From Chrysogorgia sp. JL179-B06 (taxonomy: Eukaryota; Cnidaria; Anthozoa; Scleralcyonacea; Chrysogorgiidae), in assembly GCA_035772405.1 (NCBI GenBank), contig JAYKKM010000142.1:1065001-1129000 (forward strand): a stretch of DNA of 64,000 bases, in the 5' to 3' direction. How positions within the stretch are numbered: the stretch's first letter is position 1; every line of letters begins with the position of its first letter. Below, in pieces: positions 28,785 through 38,554 of the stretch. The position numbers and the translations under genes are program-made. The notes under the pieces are model-generated. The model searched no databases and was not told the origin of the DNA. It was given only the letters and a program-made list of their open reading frames with translations.

Positions 28785-30017
28785 ATGAACACTAATGAGA
28801 GAGAGTTGCTTCCTGGATATAGACGTCGCGGAATATCTTCTATCAAAGGCACAAGAACCCGTCACGTTGTAACGCTAAACCCCAACAAAGCCAATCCAGG
28901 GGAAGAGTTGTACATCGACATCCCCAAAACAAAGGGTAACACTTGTTTGGTACCCTCTAGTCTCCATCTTCTATTCGACTTTAAGAGTTCGAACGCGAAA
29001 TCATGGTTTCTTAACAACCTTTCGAGACTACTACTAGAGAGACTGGTGGTAAAACTAGCAGGTGAGACTGTGTACGACAACAGTGGTGAGAGCGTAATCG
29101 GTACGTATAAAGACCTCTGGAAATCTAGCAGTGAGCGAGACCAGATGGTCGAATACGGTGTAGCAAACGAGAACCTTCGAAAGTTAATCTCAAAGGACGA
29201 CAGTGGTGCAGCCAGTGGAAACACACAAAAAGTTAGTGACGGTCTGATGTTCTCCGTCCATGACACTAAACAAAAGATCCAAATAGACAAGATTCTAGAA
29301 GATCATGGTCTATATGCACCATACAACATGAACAACAATTTCAGGTACATAATCACACTCCCTAAAGCGTCTGATATTATGGTGGCTCAATCTGGATCAG
29401 CTGTGGCTGGCTATACGTTAGAGAACCTCGAATTAGAGTACGAAACTATCGAGAGTCAAGAGATTGCTGACGAAGTGTCATCTCTATACGCGTCCGGTAG
29501 GTCTCTATCATACGAACACGTCACACTGATGAAGACTGTGGAGTGGGATAAAGGAATCACACTCGTAAACGAGAATATTAACCTGCCGAGAAAATCTATG
29601 AAAGCTGTCGTTCTACTCTTCACAAATAAAACAAGAACTGATAGTGAAGACTTCGTCTACCCAAACATAGAGTCAGTCAAACTCACCATAGAAGGCGTGC
29701 CAAATATGGTATACAGTCAAGGAATACCTAAATCAAGACTATGGGGAGAAGCGAAAAGACTATTTGGACAACTAAACTATGACCATATGACTGTCCAAAA
29801 GTTTTACAAAGACGGTTTCGCTTTGGTCGTTGACCTTAGGTCTATCGAAGACAACGATAAGGTTGCAACTGGAAAGAAGATCGTGAACACCCAGTCAGGA
29901 ATACTGATGGAAATCACTAAAGAAGCCACAACAGCGAACGTCATGTGTAGAATATTCGTGATATCCGACGGTCTTGTAAACCTCATCAACAACGATCTAC
30001 AATCAATACAGTACTAA
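28785..30017 (+). CDS. MCP: major capsid protein, double jelly roll
   Basis: The 410-residue protein has the features of Polinton major capsid proteins: RHVVTLNPNKANPGEELYID followed by IPKTKG, then PSSLHLLFDF, a second jelly roll beginning near residue 235, and the conserved VYPNIESVKLTIEGVPNMVY then WGEAKRLFG. These proteins form the pseudo-hexameric capsomers of an icosahedral virion. TTATAGTATAGT at 28773-28784 directly precedes the ATG. The intact frame means this element could still specify a particle. Confidence 0.95.
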   Translation: MNTNERELLPGYRRRGISSIKGTRTRHVVTLNPNKANPGEELYIDIPKTKGNTCLVPSSLHLLFDFKSSNAKSWFLNNLSRLLLERLVVKLAGETVYDNSGESVIGTYKDLWKSSSERDQMVEYGVANENLRKLISKDDSGAASGNTQKVSDGLMFSVHDTKQKIQIDKILEDHGLYAPYNMNNNFRYIITLPKASDIMVAQSGSAVAGYTLENLELEYETIESQEIADEVSSLYASGRSLSYEHVTLMKTVEWDKGITLVNENINLPRKSMKAVVLLFTNKTRTDSEDFVYPNIESVKLTIEGVPNMVYSQGIPKSRLWGEAKRLFGQLNYDHMTVQKFYKDGFALVVDLRSIEDNDKVATGKKIVNTQSGILMEITKEATTANVMCRIFVISDGLVNLINNDLQSIQY

Positions 30018-30033
30018 ACATATAGTATTCTAT

Positions 30034-30630
30034 ATGAAAACACCTTTCAACATGCTAATTGTTGGTATGACAGCCTGCGGTAAAACGCACTACCTCTTGG
30101 ATATGATAGAGAAAGACTACATGAATCACTTCGATTTTATCATTCTTATATGTCCAACATTTGAATGGAACAAAACGTACACAGAGTGGAAATACTTGAG
30201 AGACCCAAACTTCATAGCTATTCAGTGTGAGCAGGACAAGGTCGACGTAATTCTTAAATACGTGACTGACATTTATAAAGGCACCAACTCACTAATAATA
30301 TTAGACGATTGTGCTAGTGGGCAGGATGTTAAAAACAGAACAAGCGAACTAGTTAAACTAGCCTTTAGCGCTAGACACTACAACCTATCCACAATAGTCA
30401 TAACACAACAACTAACCTCAATTAGTAAACCATACCGCGAAAACATCTCAAAGTTAGTAACATTCTACAACCCTAACAGAAACGATATGAAAATTATTGT
30501 AGACGATTATCTCAACGGAGTTGATAAAGTGGAGATTCAAAAAATAATAAAACAGTTGAAAGACAACGAGTACGCAAGATTGGAGATATTTCTAAGACAC
30601 CCGTACTCGTACGAAATAGTTATTCCGTAA
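30034..30630 (+). CDS. ATP: genome-packaging ATPase (FtsK/HerA, A32-like)
   Basis: The 198-residue protein has a Walker A motif GMTACGKT (residues 11-18), a Walker B LIILDD (87-92) and a following ITQQ sensor-like segment near residue 129. These identify the A32-like packaging ATPase that pumps DNA into capsids. It lies between the major capsid gene and a small gene. ATATAGTATTCTAT precedes the ATG. Confidence 0.95.
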   Translation: MKTPFNMLIVGMTACGKTHYLLDMIEKDYMNHFDFIILICPTFEWNKTYTEWKYLRDPNFIAIQCEQDKVDVILKYVTDIYKGTNSLIILDDCASGQDVKNRTSELVKLAFSARHYNLSTIVITQQLTSISKPYRENISKLVTFYNPNRNDMKIIVDDYLNGVDKVEIQKIIKQLKDNEYARLEIFLRHPYSYEIVIP

Positions 30631-30658
30631 AAACAAAACACATCGTATAGTATAGGAC

Positions 30659-31207
30659 ATGCCAAAACGTAAGACAAAAAATACTGATACAATTGATGAA
30701 CTCATTGAAGACATACAAGAAGCAGAACAGGAAGTGATCGACGAGTCACAAACCAACATACCACAAGCCGACGACACTCCACAAACTGATGTAGACAAGA
30801 AACGAGACGAACTGAGAAGACTCTCAGAGGATGGTGAGATAGATAAATCCACCACTTATCTCAAAAAGGCTTCAGATAAAGTCATCAACAAGATCTACGA
30901 AGAATGGGAAGTAAAAAGAATGGAGAAAGCGAACGTGTTTCTCTGTGACCTTTTAATAAGCAAGTTCGCTCACGCGTTAGGAGGGTTCAACGCTATTGAA
31001 TCACCTGAAAAGCTAGAAAAAGAGTTGATCACTGATCAACTACTTAAAAGAGATGTAGAGAAGTTCATATCATACGTATCCCCCTACCTCCCTTGTTTAG
31101 GGTTGTTATCGGGTGGACTAACAACTAGTAAACACGTGTTTAGCCACATGTCTAGAGGGGAAATCCCCGAGGGGGAACCCCCGAACGAAGGAGACAGTGC
31201 TATCTAA
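30659..31207 (+). CDS. uncharacterised Polinton protein (182 residues)
   Basis: A charged, probably disordered N-terminal third (basic start, then acidic) is followed by a helical domain with KRMEKANVFLCDLLISKFAH, SPYLPCLGLLSGGL and a Pro/Gly/Glu-rich tail. I do not recognise a function. CGTATAGTATAG lies at 30644-30655, 3 bp from the ATG, one of the best copies of the shared motif. The last codons overlap small GC hairpins (GGGGAAATCCCC and GGGGGAACCCCC). Confidence 0.85.
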   Translation: MPKRKTKNTDTIDELIEDIQEAEQEVIDESQTNIPQADDTPQTDVDKKRDELRRLSEDGEIDKSTTYLKKASDKVINKIYEEWEVKRMEKANVFLCDLLISKFAHALGGFNAIESPEKLEKELITDQLLKRDVEKFISYVSPYLPCLGLLSGGLTTSKHVFSHMSRGEIPEGEPPNEGDSAI

Positions 31208-31283
31208 TTACAACATTAGCGGAAGCTAGTCGAAGACGATGTATCACACTACTATGTTCTTCAAGACGGAATGTGTGACAAAC

Positions 31284-31350
31284 GACACAGCTGTGTCACT
31301 TTTTCCGGATACATTGTCTTAGATTGCGTAACAAACGACACAGCTGTGTC
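31284..31350. promoter_or_regulatory. pair of identical palindromes, GACACAGCTGTGTC
   Basis: The perfect 14-bp palindrome occurs at 31284..31297 and 31337..31350 with shared flanks (ACAAAC before, ACT after) and centres 53 bp apart, about five helical turns. It lies in the gene-free 31208-31564 stretch near the right end. It could be a binding site pair for replication, segregation or packaging. Confidence 0.6.
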
Positions 31351-31564
31351 ACTCGCATGGATAAGTGTAATGGACTGGGAAAACAAGTCCAACTCATGAT
31401 TCGAACGCCCTTAGTGAGTGTGCACAACGATTAACCCCGCAAGCCACCACACCCATAGTAAGTTATGCACTCATTTCATAGTATTTAAGTGAATCAAATT
31501 TTGTTTGACAAACGTAGGTCCACACGGCTGAACCACATACTATTCCAAATCGTGTAGATTCCTA

Positions 31565-31882
31565 ATGGATCTGACTTCTGGAAAACCGTCCTTGTATCGC
31601 CGTGTTCTACACTACTCTCCAGGGCTCCAGTGCTCATACACGGTAATGAGCACTGGAGCCATGGAGAGTAGCGTAGAACGTTTGGAATCAGTAGAGGAAA
31701 AGATAGCGAGACACGACAAATATTTGTTATTCACCTATCAGATTAGAAAGCTCAAACGACAACTATTCGCTAAGAATCGCTTAGAGCGTAAGGAAATAGA
31801 CGAGGAGTTTAAACATTCTGTACTTGGGAAAAGGATGGCCAGTTGTAAAAGAGAGTTGCAGCTTCTACGCGCTAGTGCTTGA
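31565..31882 (+). CDS. small basic helical protein, right-end gene (105 residues)
   Basis: The frame is open from an ATG at 31565, and also from ATGs at 31646 and 31661. The C-terminal two thirds is a helical, basic, coiled-coil-like chain (ESVEEKIARHDKYLLFTYQI and RKLKRQLFAKNRLERKEIDE). The first 27 codons overlap a long hairpin (31604..31679), so one of the later ATGs may be the real start. Function unknown. Confidence 0.55.
   Translation: MDLTSGKPSLYRRVLHYSPGLQCSYTVMSTGAMESSVERLESVEEKIARHDKYLLFTYQIRKLKRQLFAKNRLERKEIDEEFKHSVLGKRMASCKRELQLLRASA
31604..31679. repeat. 34-bp stem hairpin with 8-nt loop
   Basis: 31604..31637 pairs with 31646..31679 with two mismatches. It overlaps the 5' part of the 105-residue frame. 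The stem is too good to be chance and could be an RNA or DNA structural element. Confidence 0.85.
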
Positions 31883-31954
31883 AAAACTATTCCTGGAAAC
31901 GCGTGACGGTTCCCAAGTTTAATTTACTTAACGAATTTCATTTCGTATCGTTTT

Positions 31955-32055
31955 AGTAGTCTCGAAAGTGGGGTTAACAGCGAACTTTTTCAATTTTGAT
32001 TGCGAAGCATGAAAAAATGGAAAAATGCGCTGGTAGCCCCACTTTCTATACTACT
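31955..32055. repeat. right terminal repeat, imperfect 101-bp palindrome
   Basis: The inner arm starts AGTAGTCTCGAAAGTGGGG and the outer arm ends CCCCACTTTCTATACTACT. The hairpin is half as long as the left one because the central part (containing TTCTCTGGAGAAC on the left) is absent. Confidence 0.92.
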
Positions 32056-32061
32056 ATGACT
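32056..32061 (+). repeat. Polinton target-site duplication (right), ATGACT
   Basis: An exact copy of the hexamer at 15099..15104. The perfect match suggests a young insertion or little decay. Confidence 0.95.
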
Positions 32062-33237
32062 GTGTTAGTCAACCTGAATTTGTTAAGGGATTAAGGGACT
32101 AACAACTAGTGTTGAATGAGTTTGTGCCGGAAGAGGTCTCGCGCATTTAACTCTTTATGTATCATTCCAACGATAACTCCTTAAGCACGAACCTATGTGA
32201 TTGGATGAAGCCAAAATTTAAACACTACGTTTGTCAGGCGCCAAGCTAAAAACTTCATAAATAGTTTAAAACGGCAATTACTCAGAAACGTGAACAAAAT
32301 TGTTAGAAACCTGAAACCTGCGCGGTTATTGAACTCAAATTTCGCAATGTTTAGTCAAATATTTTGTCAAAGTTTAAGCCGTTATAAAAACGTAAGAAAC
32401 ATGTCTACTTATAGCATATCATTACCTTTTCATAACTATAGTCTTTTAAAAATTAAAACACGTAAAAATTGACGATTTTCTGGTCGGGCCGAGTCGGCCA
32501 TTTTGTGTAACAAGAGGACTGGATGGAGTTCATGCTGAGTTATCGTTACAGTCTATATATAGTTCAATGGTCTCGCGTGACTAAAATCAAAATGGCGCCC
32601 AGTTAATCGGGTATTTTAAACACGGAGTGCACGCTTATAAGGACGGTAAGATGCTCACAGTGCCAATCATAATTAGACAAATGGTTATTATAGTAACGTG
32701 ACTGGTCAGAGAGAACCGTGGGAGTCGCTGATTCAAGTTAATTGCTATTATTATTTATTATTACTTCGAAGTAATGTCGATTTTCGTGGATTCCGTGTTT
32801 GGTCGATGAGATCCAGCGTGAACTTTAAATTCGTATAATTCACCTTCTATGCTCCCAACAACCTCGTACCCAGGAAAAGAGCCTGGGTACAAGGTTGTTA
32901 TGCTCCATGATACCACAAAAGGGGGACCTTCTCACTTTATGGGGGATCTTCTCCCTCTATGGGAGCACTCCGTGTTTAAGAACGAAGCTGCTTATCGATA
33001 ATATACCTGCTAGGAATTATGGATAGAGTTAGGGTTTAGGCTAGGGTTTGTATATCAGTTAAAACTGTTAAAATTTAAGCAGCAGAGCAGTTCTTCAGCT
33101 TCATGTTGCCATTTTGAACAAAACACTCGGGTGAGAACGTTAAAATTGACTGCTGCAGTCATTTTTCACGCATTTACAATTAATGTATATAGTCAACTTG
33201 AGGAAGAGACTGGGGTTGAACTGTTCTATTCACGTAC
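32062..33237. other. intron sequence right of the Polinton, small hairpin only
   Basis: No exon or element was recognised apart from an 18-bp stem (32857..32874 with 32882..32899). Its sequence, ACAACCTCGTACCCAGG, recurs at 43920-43975 and inverted at 50395-50410, suggesting a dispersed mini-element. Confidence 0.5.
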
Positions 33238-33356
33238 CTGGAAAACCATTCTCGAAAGACTTTCTCGCTTTTCTGGAGATTGTTCTTAGGATTCAAGACA
33301 TAGAACGTCTTACTAGTGTCCACTCCGGTTGTTAAAATATCGACTGATGCTGGAGT
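33238..33356 (-). CDS. ESPL1: separase exon (GVDTSKTFYVLNPKNNL..)
   Basis: The 119-nt exon has acceptor TTCTTGTCTAG and donor GTACGTG. It contains GVDTSKTFYVLNPKNNL, the 'GVD...TFYVLNP-NNL' signature of separase. It ends with two bases of a split codon. The partner base is the first base of exon 14884..14967, on the other side of the Polinton. Confidence 0.9.
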
Positions 33357-33425
33357 CTAGACAAGAATAATTCCTAATAAAAAGGAGCTCTTACTAGCTG
33401 TCATTTGTTTACACAATCGTAAACA

Positions 33426-34290
33426 TATTACACATATTACGCTAATTACTAATATATTATGTTAATTACTAACATATTGTGCTAATTACTAACATATTAT
33501 GCTAATTACTAACATATTATGTTAATTACTAACATATTATGTTAATTACTAACATATTATGTTAATTACTAACATATTATGCTAATAACTAACATATTAT
33601 GTTAATTACTAACATATTATGTTAATTACTAACATATTATGCTAATTACTAACATATTATGTTAATTACTAACATATTGTGCTAATTACTAACATATTAT
33701 GTTAATTACTAACATATTATGTTAATTACCAACATATTATGCTAATTACTAACATATCACGTTAATTACTAACATATTATGCTAATTACTAACATATTAT
33801 GCTAATTACTAACATATTATGCTAATTACTAACATATTATGTTAATTACTAACATTATGCTAATTACTAACATATTATGCTAATTACTAACATATTATGC
33901 TAATTACTAACATATTATGTTAATTACTAACATATTATGTTAATTACTAACATATTATGTTAATTACTAACATATTATGCTAATTACTAACATATTATGC
34001 TAATAACTAACATATTATGTTAATTACTAACATATTATGTTAATTACTAACATATTATGCTAATTACTAACATATTATGTTAATTACTAACATATTATGT
34101 TAATTACTAACATATTGTGCTAATTACTAACATATCACGTTAATTACTAACATATTATGCTAATTACTAACATATTATGCTAATTACTAACATTATGCTA
34201 ATTACTAACATATTATGCTAATTACTAACATATTATGCTAATTACTAACATATTATGTTAATTACTAACATTATGCTAATTACTAACATA
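33426..34290. repeat. 20-bp minisatellite
   Basis: About 43 tandem copies of TAATTACTAACATATTATGY, varying mainly at the last base (C or T). A few units are shortened to CATTATG. It lies upstream of separase exon 33238..33356 within the intron. Confidence 0.97.
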
Positions 34291-35074
34291 TTACACTAAC
34301 TAGAAATCCGTGTACGTAACACCCTCGCTCGATGGATGGTTCAATAACACAAGTGCAACACTAAATATGTCAAATATAACATACATAGTTTGACGCTAGT
34401 GTAGTTTCAAACGTTTTTTGAACGTAACTTTAAAAGTTGCTGTCCATGACACAAGGTTAGGATCCCTATTTATACCCTCATAGAACTGATGATAACAGAT
34501 AACGTCTCTGACGGTACCGCACATTATTGGTAATAATTTTGGAATTTTCACACGAAATCTCATGGTTAGTCCGTCAAAGTAACTTTTAAAGTTTCCTTCA
34601 AAAAACTTTCGAAGCCAGAGTAGCATCAAACTATGTCTGATTTATCACCTGGTTGCGTTGGGCATTATTTAATGTCAAATATATATAAATACATAAAACG
34701 TCGAAACACAGAAATAATGTCGAAGCAAATAAATAAATGTCGAAACACAGAAATATATGTCGGGACAAAAATAAACGAGTCGTTTTGACTTTTGGACTAC
34801 AAATCCATTGTATTTGCTTTTAGTATTTGACTTAGGCGTAGTAGCCCAATTGTGTTTGAGGGTCAAATAAACTCCATATTTTTATGATTTAGCTTGAAAT
34901 TTCCCGAAAACGGCCGAAATTTCCTGAAAAAATTCCCGAATTCCCCCCAATTCAGATGGGGCCCAATCTAATTAACAATTAGAACATGGTCTCACACACT
35001 GATCAGACAAGCAGAGCTCAGTATTTCAGTGGTCTATATTCCATAAACTGTCTGAATTGCTGTAAGATATACTT
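34291..35074. other. intron sequence, no gene seen
   Basis: A short direct repeat of GTCGAAACACAGAAATA occurs around 34698-34760. The 77-codon minus frame at 34396..34629 has no family motif and lies in AT-rich intron, so I do not call it. Confidence 0.4.
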
Positions 35075-35166
35075 ATTAGTATACTCTATATAGAGCATAC
35101 TAATAAGGCTTTTGAAACAAAGGAAAACAAAGCGTCATTAGTATTCTTTATATAGAGCATACTAAT
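35075..35166. repeat. two 30-bp palindromes
   Basis: ATTAGTATACTCTATATAGAG... forms a near-perfect palindrome at 35075..35104 and again at 35137..35166. Confidence 0.8.
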
Positions 35167-35224
35167 GACTATATGGAGCACACGAACAAAGAAATTCTTC
35201 GTGTGTGTGACCATGTTCTAAGAC

Positions 35225-35371
35225 GGATAGACAATGATCACTTCGGATAGACAATGTTCAGTGGGATACAGACCCCCTCGAATTAGTTAGACGGCCACTC
35301 GGGCCTACGGCCCTTCTAACTAATTCTCGGGAGTCTATATCCCACTGAACACACGTGATCATTGTCTATCC
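35225..35371. repeat. foldback element (~65-bp arms)
   Basis: GGATAGACAATGATCAC at the left is inverted at the right. The arms continue through TTCAGTGGGATA and GAATTAGTTAG with small gaps, leaving a GC-rich loop. Confidence 0.85.
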
Positions 35372-35847
35372 TATACTTAGACAACGAGTCCACATTGTCT
35401 ATGAGGACAATTAGGACGAGTTGTCTTATTGTTTTGGTAGAAACAAATTAATGGACTATTACAAATCATGCATTCTCCAAAAAATTCATCTGAAACCTCC
35501 CCAAAACGAGAGTTTTCTGCCATTGTTTTGAGCGCGTTTCGCAATCACGGTCTATCACGAATAGACAACGGTTGAGTAGCCAATCAGAATGCAGCATTTG
35601 TAATGGACCATGGTCAGTTTCTACTAATTGTCGATATATATCGAGTAGCGGTAGTGTTTCGTTTTTCGAAATAATGTTGAAGAAATAACGAACATAGTTA
35701 ATAAGTCTACTAAATATAAGTCTACTAAAACAATTAGATGATTCGCTTTCAATTTCACCTCATAAATTTCGAGCTCATAATCTAATTGTTATATATATAT
35801 AGTTTACTTAACAATACGTACATTAATATATTCAAAACACGATATTC

Positions 35848-36090
35848 AACAATACAATACAATACAATACAATACAATATAATACAATACAATACGATAT
35901 AATACAATACAATACAATACAATACGATATAATACGATACAATACAATACGATACTCAACAATAGTACAATATAATACAATACAATACAATGTTACAATC
36001 CTCAACCATATAATATAATATAATAATATAATATATAATATAATATAATATAATATAATATAATATAATATAATATAATATAATATAATA
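35848..36090. repeat. ACAAT / TATAA pentanucleotide-type microsatellites
   Basis: Runs of ACAAT-type then ATAAT-type short repeats. Immediately right, AACGTCAGTATTTCGTCAC...TTGGCAGTTTACCACCTTT (36102-36145) is shared with 50079-50122. Confidence 0.9.
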
Positions 36091-36179
36091 TAAGGTAGTA
36101 AACGTCAGTATTTCGTCACTAAAAATCTTGGCAGTTTACCACCTTTACCGTCTACGCAGCACTCTACTTTAATATAATA

Positions 36180-38131
36180 TAATATAATAGAACACAATAT
36201 AATTGTAGTACAGTAAGACATGTAACGCCATAACTACACTTGTAAAATTTATTAATAATTCATGAAGAAAATTCAAATGAAATTAATATTTAATCAATAT
36301 TTGTAAATACAGATAAAACATTGATTAATAAAACATCAATGTTATATCAAAGTTAACTTGCTCAAATTGAGCTTTTTCGGAGTTAAAATAATTTGTTTGT
36401 AACGTTTCTACAACTTCCAAACTAAGTATGCATCATATATTCTATTCATTTTACAAGTTCGTTAAAATATTCGCCGCCGATGTTTTAACTACTACTTAAA
36501 ATACTCAAGTATATTTTAAAACACGAGCAGTATAGTTTTAAACCCGATAAAACACTGCTGTGAGTGCATCTAAATAACCATGTTTACCAACTATTTCAGT
36601 GACTAAGCCATTTTTGCCGAGAAAATCGAAGGAAAATTATATATAAATCAGGACGAAATACTCCGTCATGCCACTGATTTCCTTTGTCTTTTCTCATGAA
36701 TTATTAATGAGTTTTAGATAAAGAAATATGACCTTTTATATTAATATAATTAATATTTAATAAATATTTGTAAATCGGTAAGAGAATCGTCCTGATACAT
36801 CCACTTTTCGTATAATTGTCTCAGTTAAAACAACTTATATATCTTTAAGATACTTGATAGACATGAACACTTATATGCATTCGTTTCATAAGTAATATAG
36901 AATATTAGCATCCGATCTTTATCTTTATCGCTCGCCTTTGGCACGAGTTTGTACGGGAGGAAGGTTTGGATTCGAGTTTGGATTCGAGTTGGAGTTCGAG
37001 TTGAAGTTCGAGTTTAAAATTTGAAATTCATTGTGAAGAATTTCCAACTGACATTCGTTTGAATTGGACAATATTTCGACATTGGCACTGAGACAAAGTG
37101 AAGCGGTCAATGGCGATTTGTGATATGTGATACAGGTTTTTACTAAGAGTATGCATGTTTACGTAACATAATAGGCACGTATGTTATGTACTTGGACGCG
37201 GTAATTCCAAATCTGTTTTTAGAATTGAAATCGAGTAAATATTGGGCGAAATAACGTTCAAAATCTGCGACGATCGAACGGCCTTTTGCAATTAGTGGAC
37301 CATGGATGGGGAAAATTCCGCAGGGGTTAAGGATGGAATAGGCGGGCGAGGGGTTATTGCGGAACGTATTTCTAGTGTAACATTAATCAACTGACAAAAA
37401 TATAGCATAAGTGCATACTTACAAAAAAGTAAGTTAAGGCTTAGCTTAAAAGCAATCAAAATGATGAGTGATAATGGCGACTTTTGTTTTTGGTATATTA
37501 GAAAATGTTTGAGCAAATTAGGAAAAAAGGTGTATGAAACCAGGATGAGCACAAAATACGGTAATAAAGTTTAATATACCTTTGGATTTTGTTTCCAAGT
37601 TTTACTTAATACATACTTGGAAATCAGAACTGACCGGAATTACCGAGACAAGTTTAACTCGAACTCGATTCCAAACTCGATGTTTCGGGATTCCCAGTTT
37701 GTACACAAGATAAAGATCTGCTGTTCATATTTTATCTATTACTTAATATACTCAATAATTCCTAATGAAAAAAAGTGATGTCTTATAAATTAGTAGTTGT
37801 AAATCGGACACAGCATAATCTTAATTTATATAAACGTTTCCTGCTATATTCTCAAAATGGATTAAATCACCAAGATAGTCGGTAAATTTCTGGTTATGTA
37901 CATTTCATTCCAAACCAGTTTTCTTTTGTTACTTGCCACAAAAAGCCTGTTGTGACATCACATCAGATAACGTTAACAGCAAAAAAGTCCATGAAGATGA
38001 AATTTTCGGCTGACAAGATATATTATGATTTTGCTCAGGAAGACCCAAATATTACCAATATGTAAAATTTCCAAACGTGAGATAGGCACTTTAAGTCTAT
38101 CGTAACCATTACATAAGGCTAAGTCATATAC
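36180..38131. other. intron sequence, transposon terminus near 37340, otherwise nothing seen
   Basis: GGCGGGCGAGGGGTTATTGC...CGTATTTCTAG at 37340-37373 is the dispersed terminus also seen at 10999 and 63750. GAGTTTGGATTCGAGTT-type short repeats lie at 36965-37015. No exon was found. Confidence 0.45.
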
Positions 38132-38242
38132 CTCTATTCTCTGCAAATTCAGATGGGACGTGACAAAGTCCAATGATGGCATTCTTGATACGTCTTGATC
38201 ACGCAGGATAGGCATAGACTCAAATGGAAGATGCTGTATTGC
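38132..38242 (-). CDS. ESPL1: separase exon (AIQHLPFESMPILRDQ..)
   Basis: The 111-nt exon is phase 0 at both ends, with acceptor CTACTTTTAG and donor GTATAT. It encodes HLPFESMPILRDQDVSRMPS, an unmistakable match to the separase signature LPWES-P-L....V-R-PS at the start of the caspase-like fold. Confidence 0.9.
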
Positions 38243-38434
38243 CTAAAAGTAGAATATTTTTGAACAGCTAATTGCAGACAAACCAAGTATCTTCCAAGTT
38301 GTAGTGAATGTGGGAGTCTAGTGTAGTCTAGTGTAGTCTAGTGTAGTCTAGTGTAGTCTATATAAAAAAACCCAACTAGGAGTTGTTATCAGAAGTGAAA
38401 TGCTACCTCTGGACTGACGCAGGAGCAGTGATAC

Positions 38435-38474
38435 GAGGTTGGAGCAGTGTTCAGGATCAACCAGCAGAATGATG
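38435..38474 (-). CDS. ESPL1: separase exon, tentative (IILLVDPE..)
   Basis: The short open stretch IILLVDPEHCSNL lies after an acceptor-like TTTCTAG. It resembles the strand before the LPWES motif in separases (plant and animal forms read ILVLD-x-x). With a donor at GTATCA it ends in phase 0, matching the next exon, but inserts a few extra residues. The exact ends are uncertain. Confidence 0.4.
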
Positions 38475-38554
38475 CTAGAAATTTCTATTGCTAGAGCATA
38501 TGTAGCCCAGACACACATTGCGAGTATGAATAAATATATAGTTATATAATTCAT

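Larger units (their letters stand above)
15105..32055. mobile_element. complete Maverick/Polinton element
   Basis: This 16,951-bp element is bounded by terminal inverted repeats starting 5'-AG (AGTAGTATAGAAAGTGGGGC, one mismatch in the first ~47 bp between ends) and a 6-bp target duplication. It encodes the Polinton core: protein-primed DNA polymerase B, retroviral-type integrase, packaging ATPase, double jelly-roll major capsid and single jelly-roll minor capsid proteins. Accessory genes fill nearly all remaining space. All large frames are open, and codon use and gene spacing are uniform and compact, unlike the surrounding intron. The expected cysteine protease was not found. It lies in a separase intron, 138 bp from the nearest splice acceptor. 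Confidence 0.97.

Noticed and set aside
22481..31207. CRISPR array, bacterial operon or ribosomal RNA
   Set aside because: Compact gene order resembles a prokaryote, but the terminal repeats, Polinton core genes and surrounding spliced exons show a eukaryotic mobile element. No repeat-spacer array or rRNA was seen.
34396..34629. 77-codon minus frame
   Set aside because: It has no recognisable motif and lies between minisatellite and AT-rich intron with no exon context.
36925..37110. 61-codon Asn/Ser-rich minus frame
   Set aside because: It arises from GAGTT/GGATTC short repeats and has no splice-site or family support.
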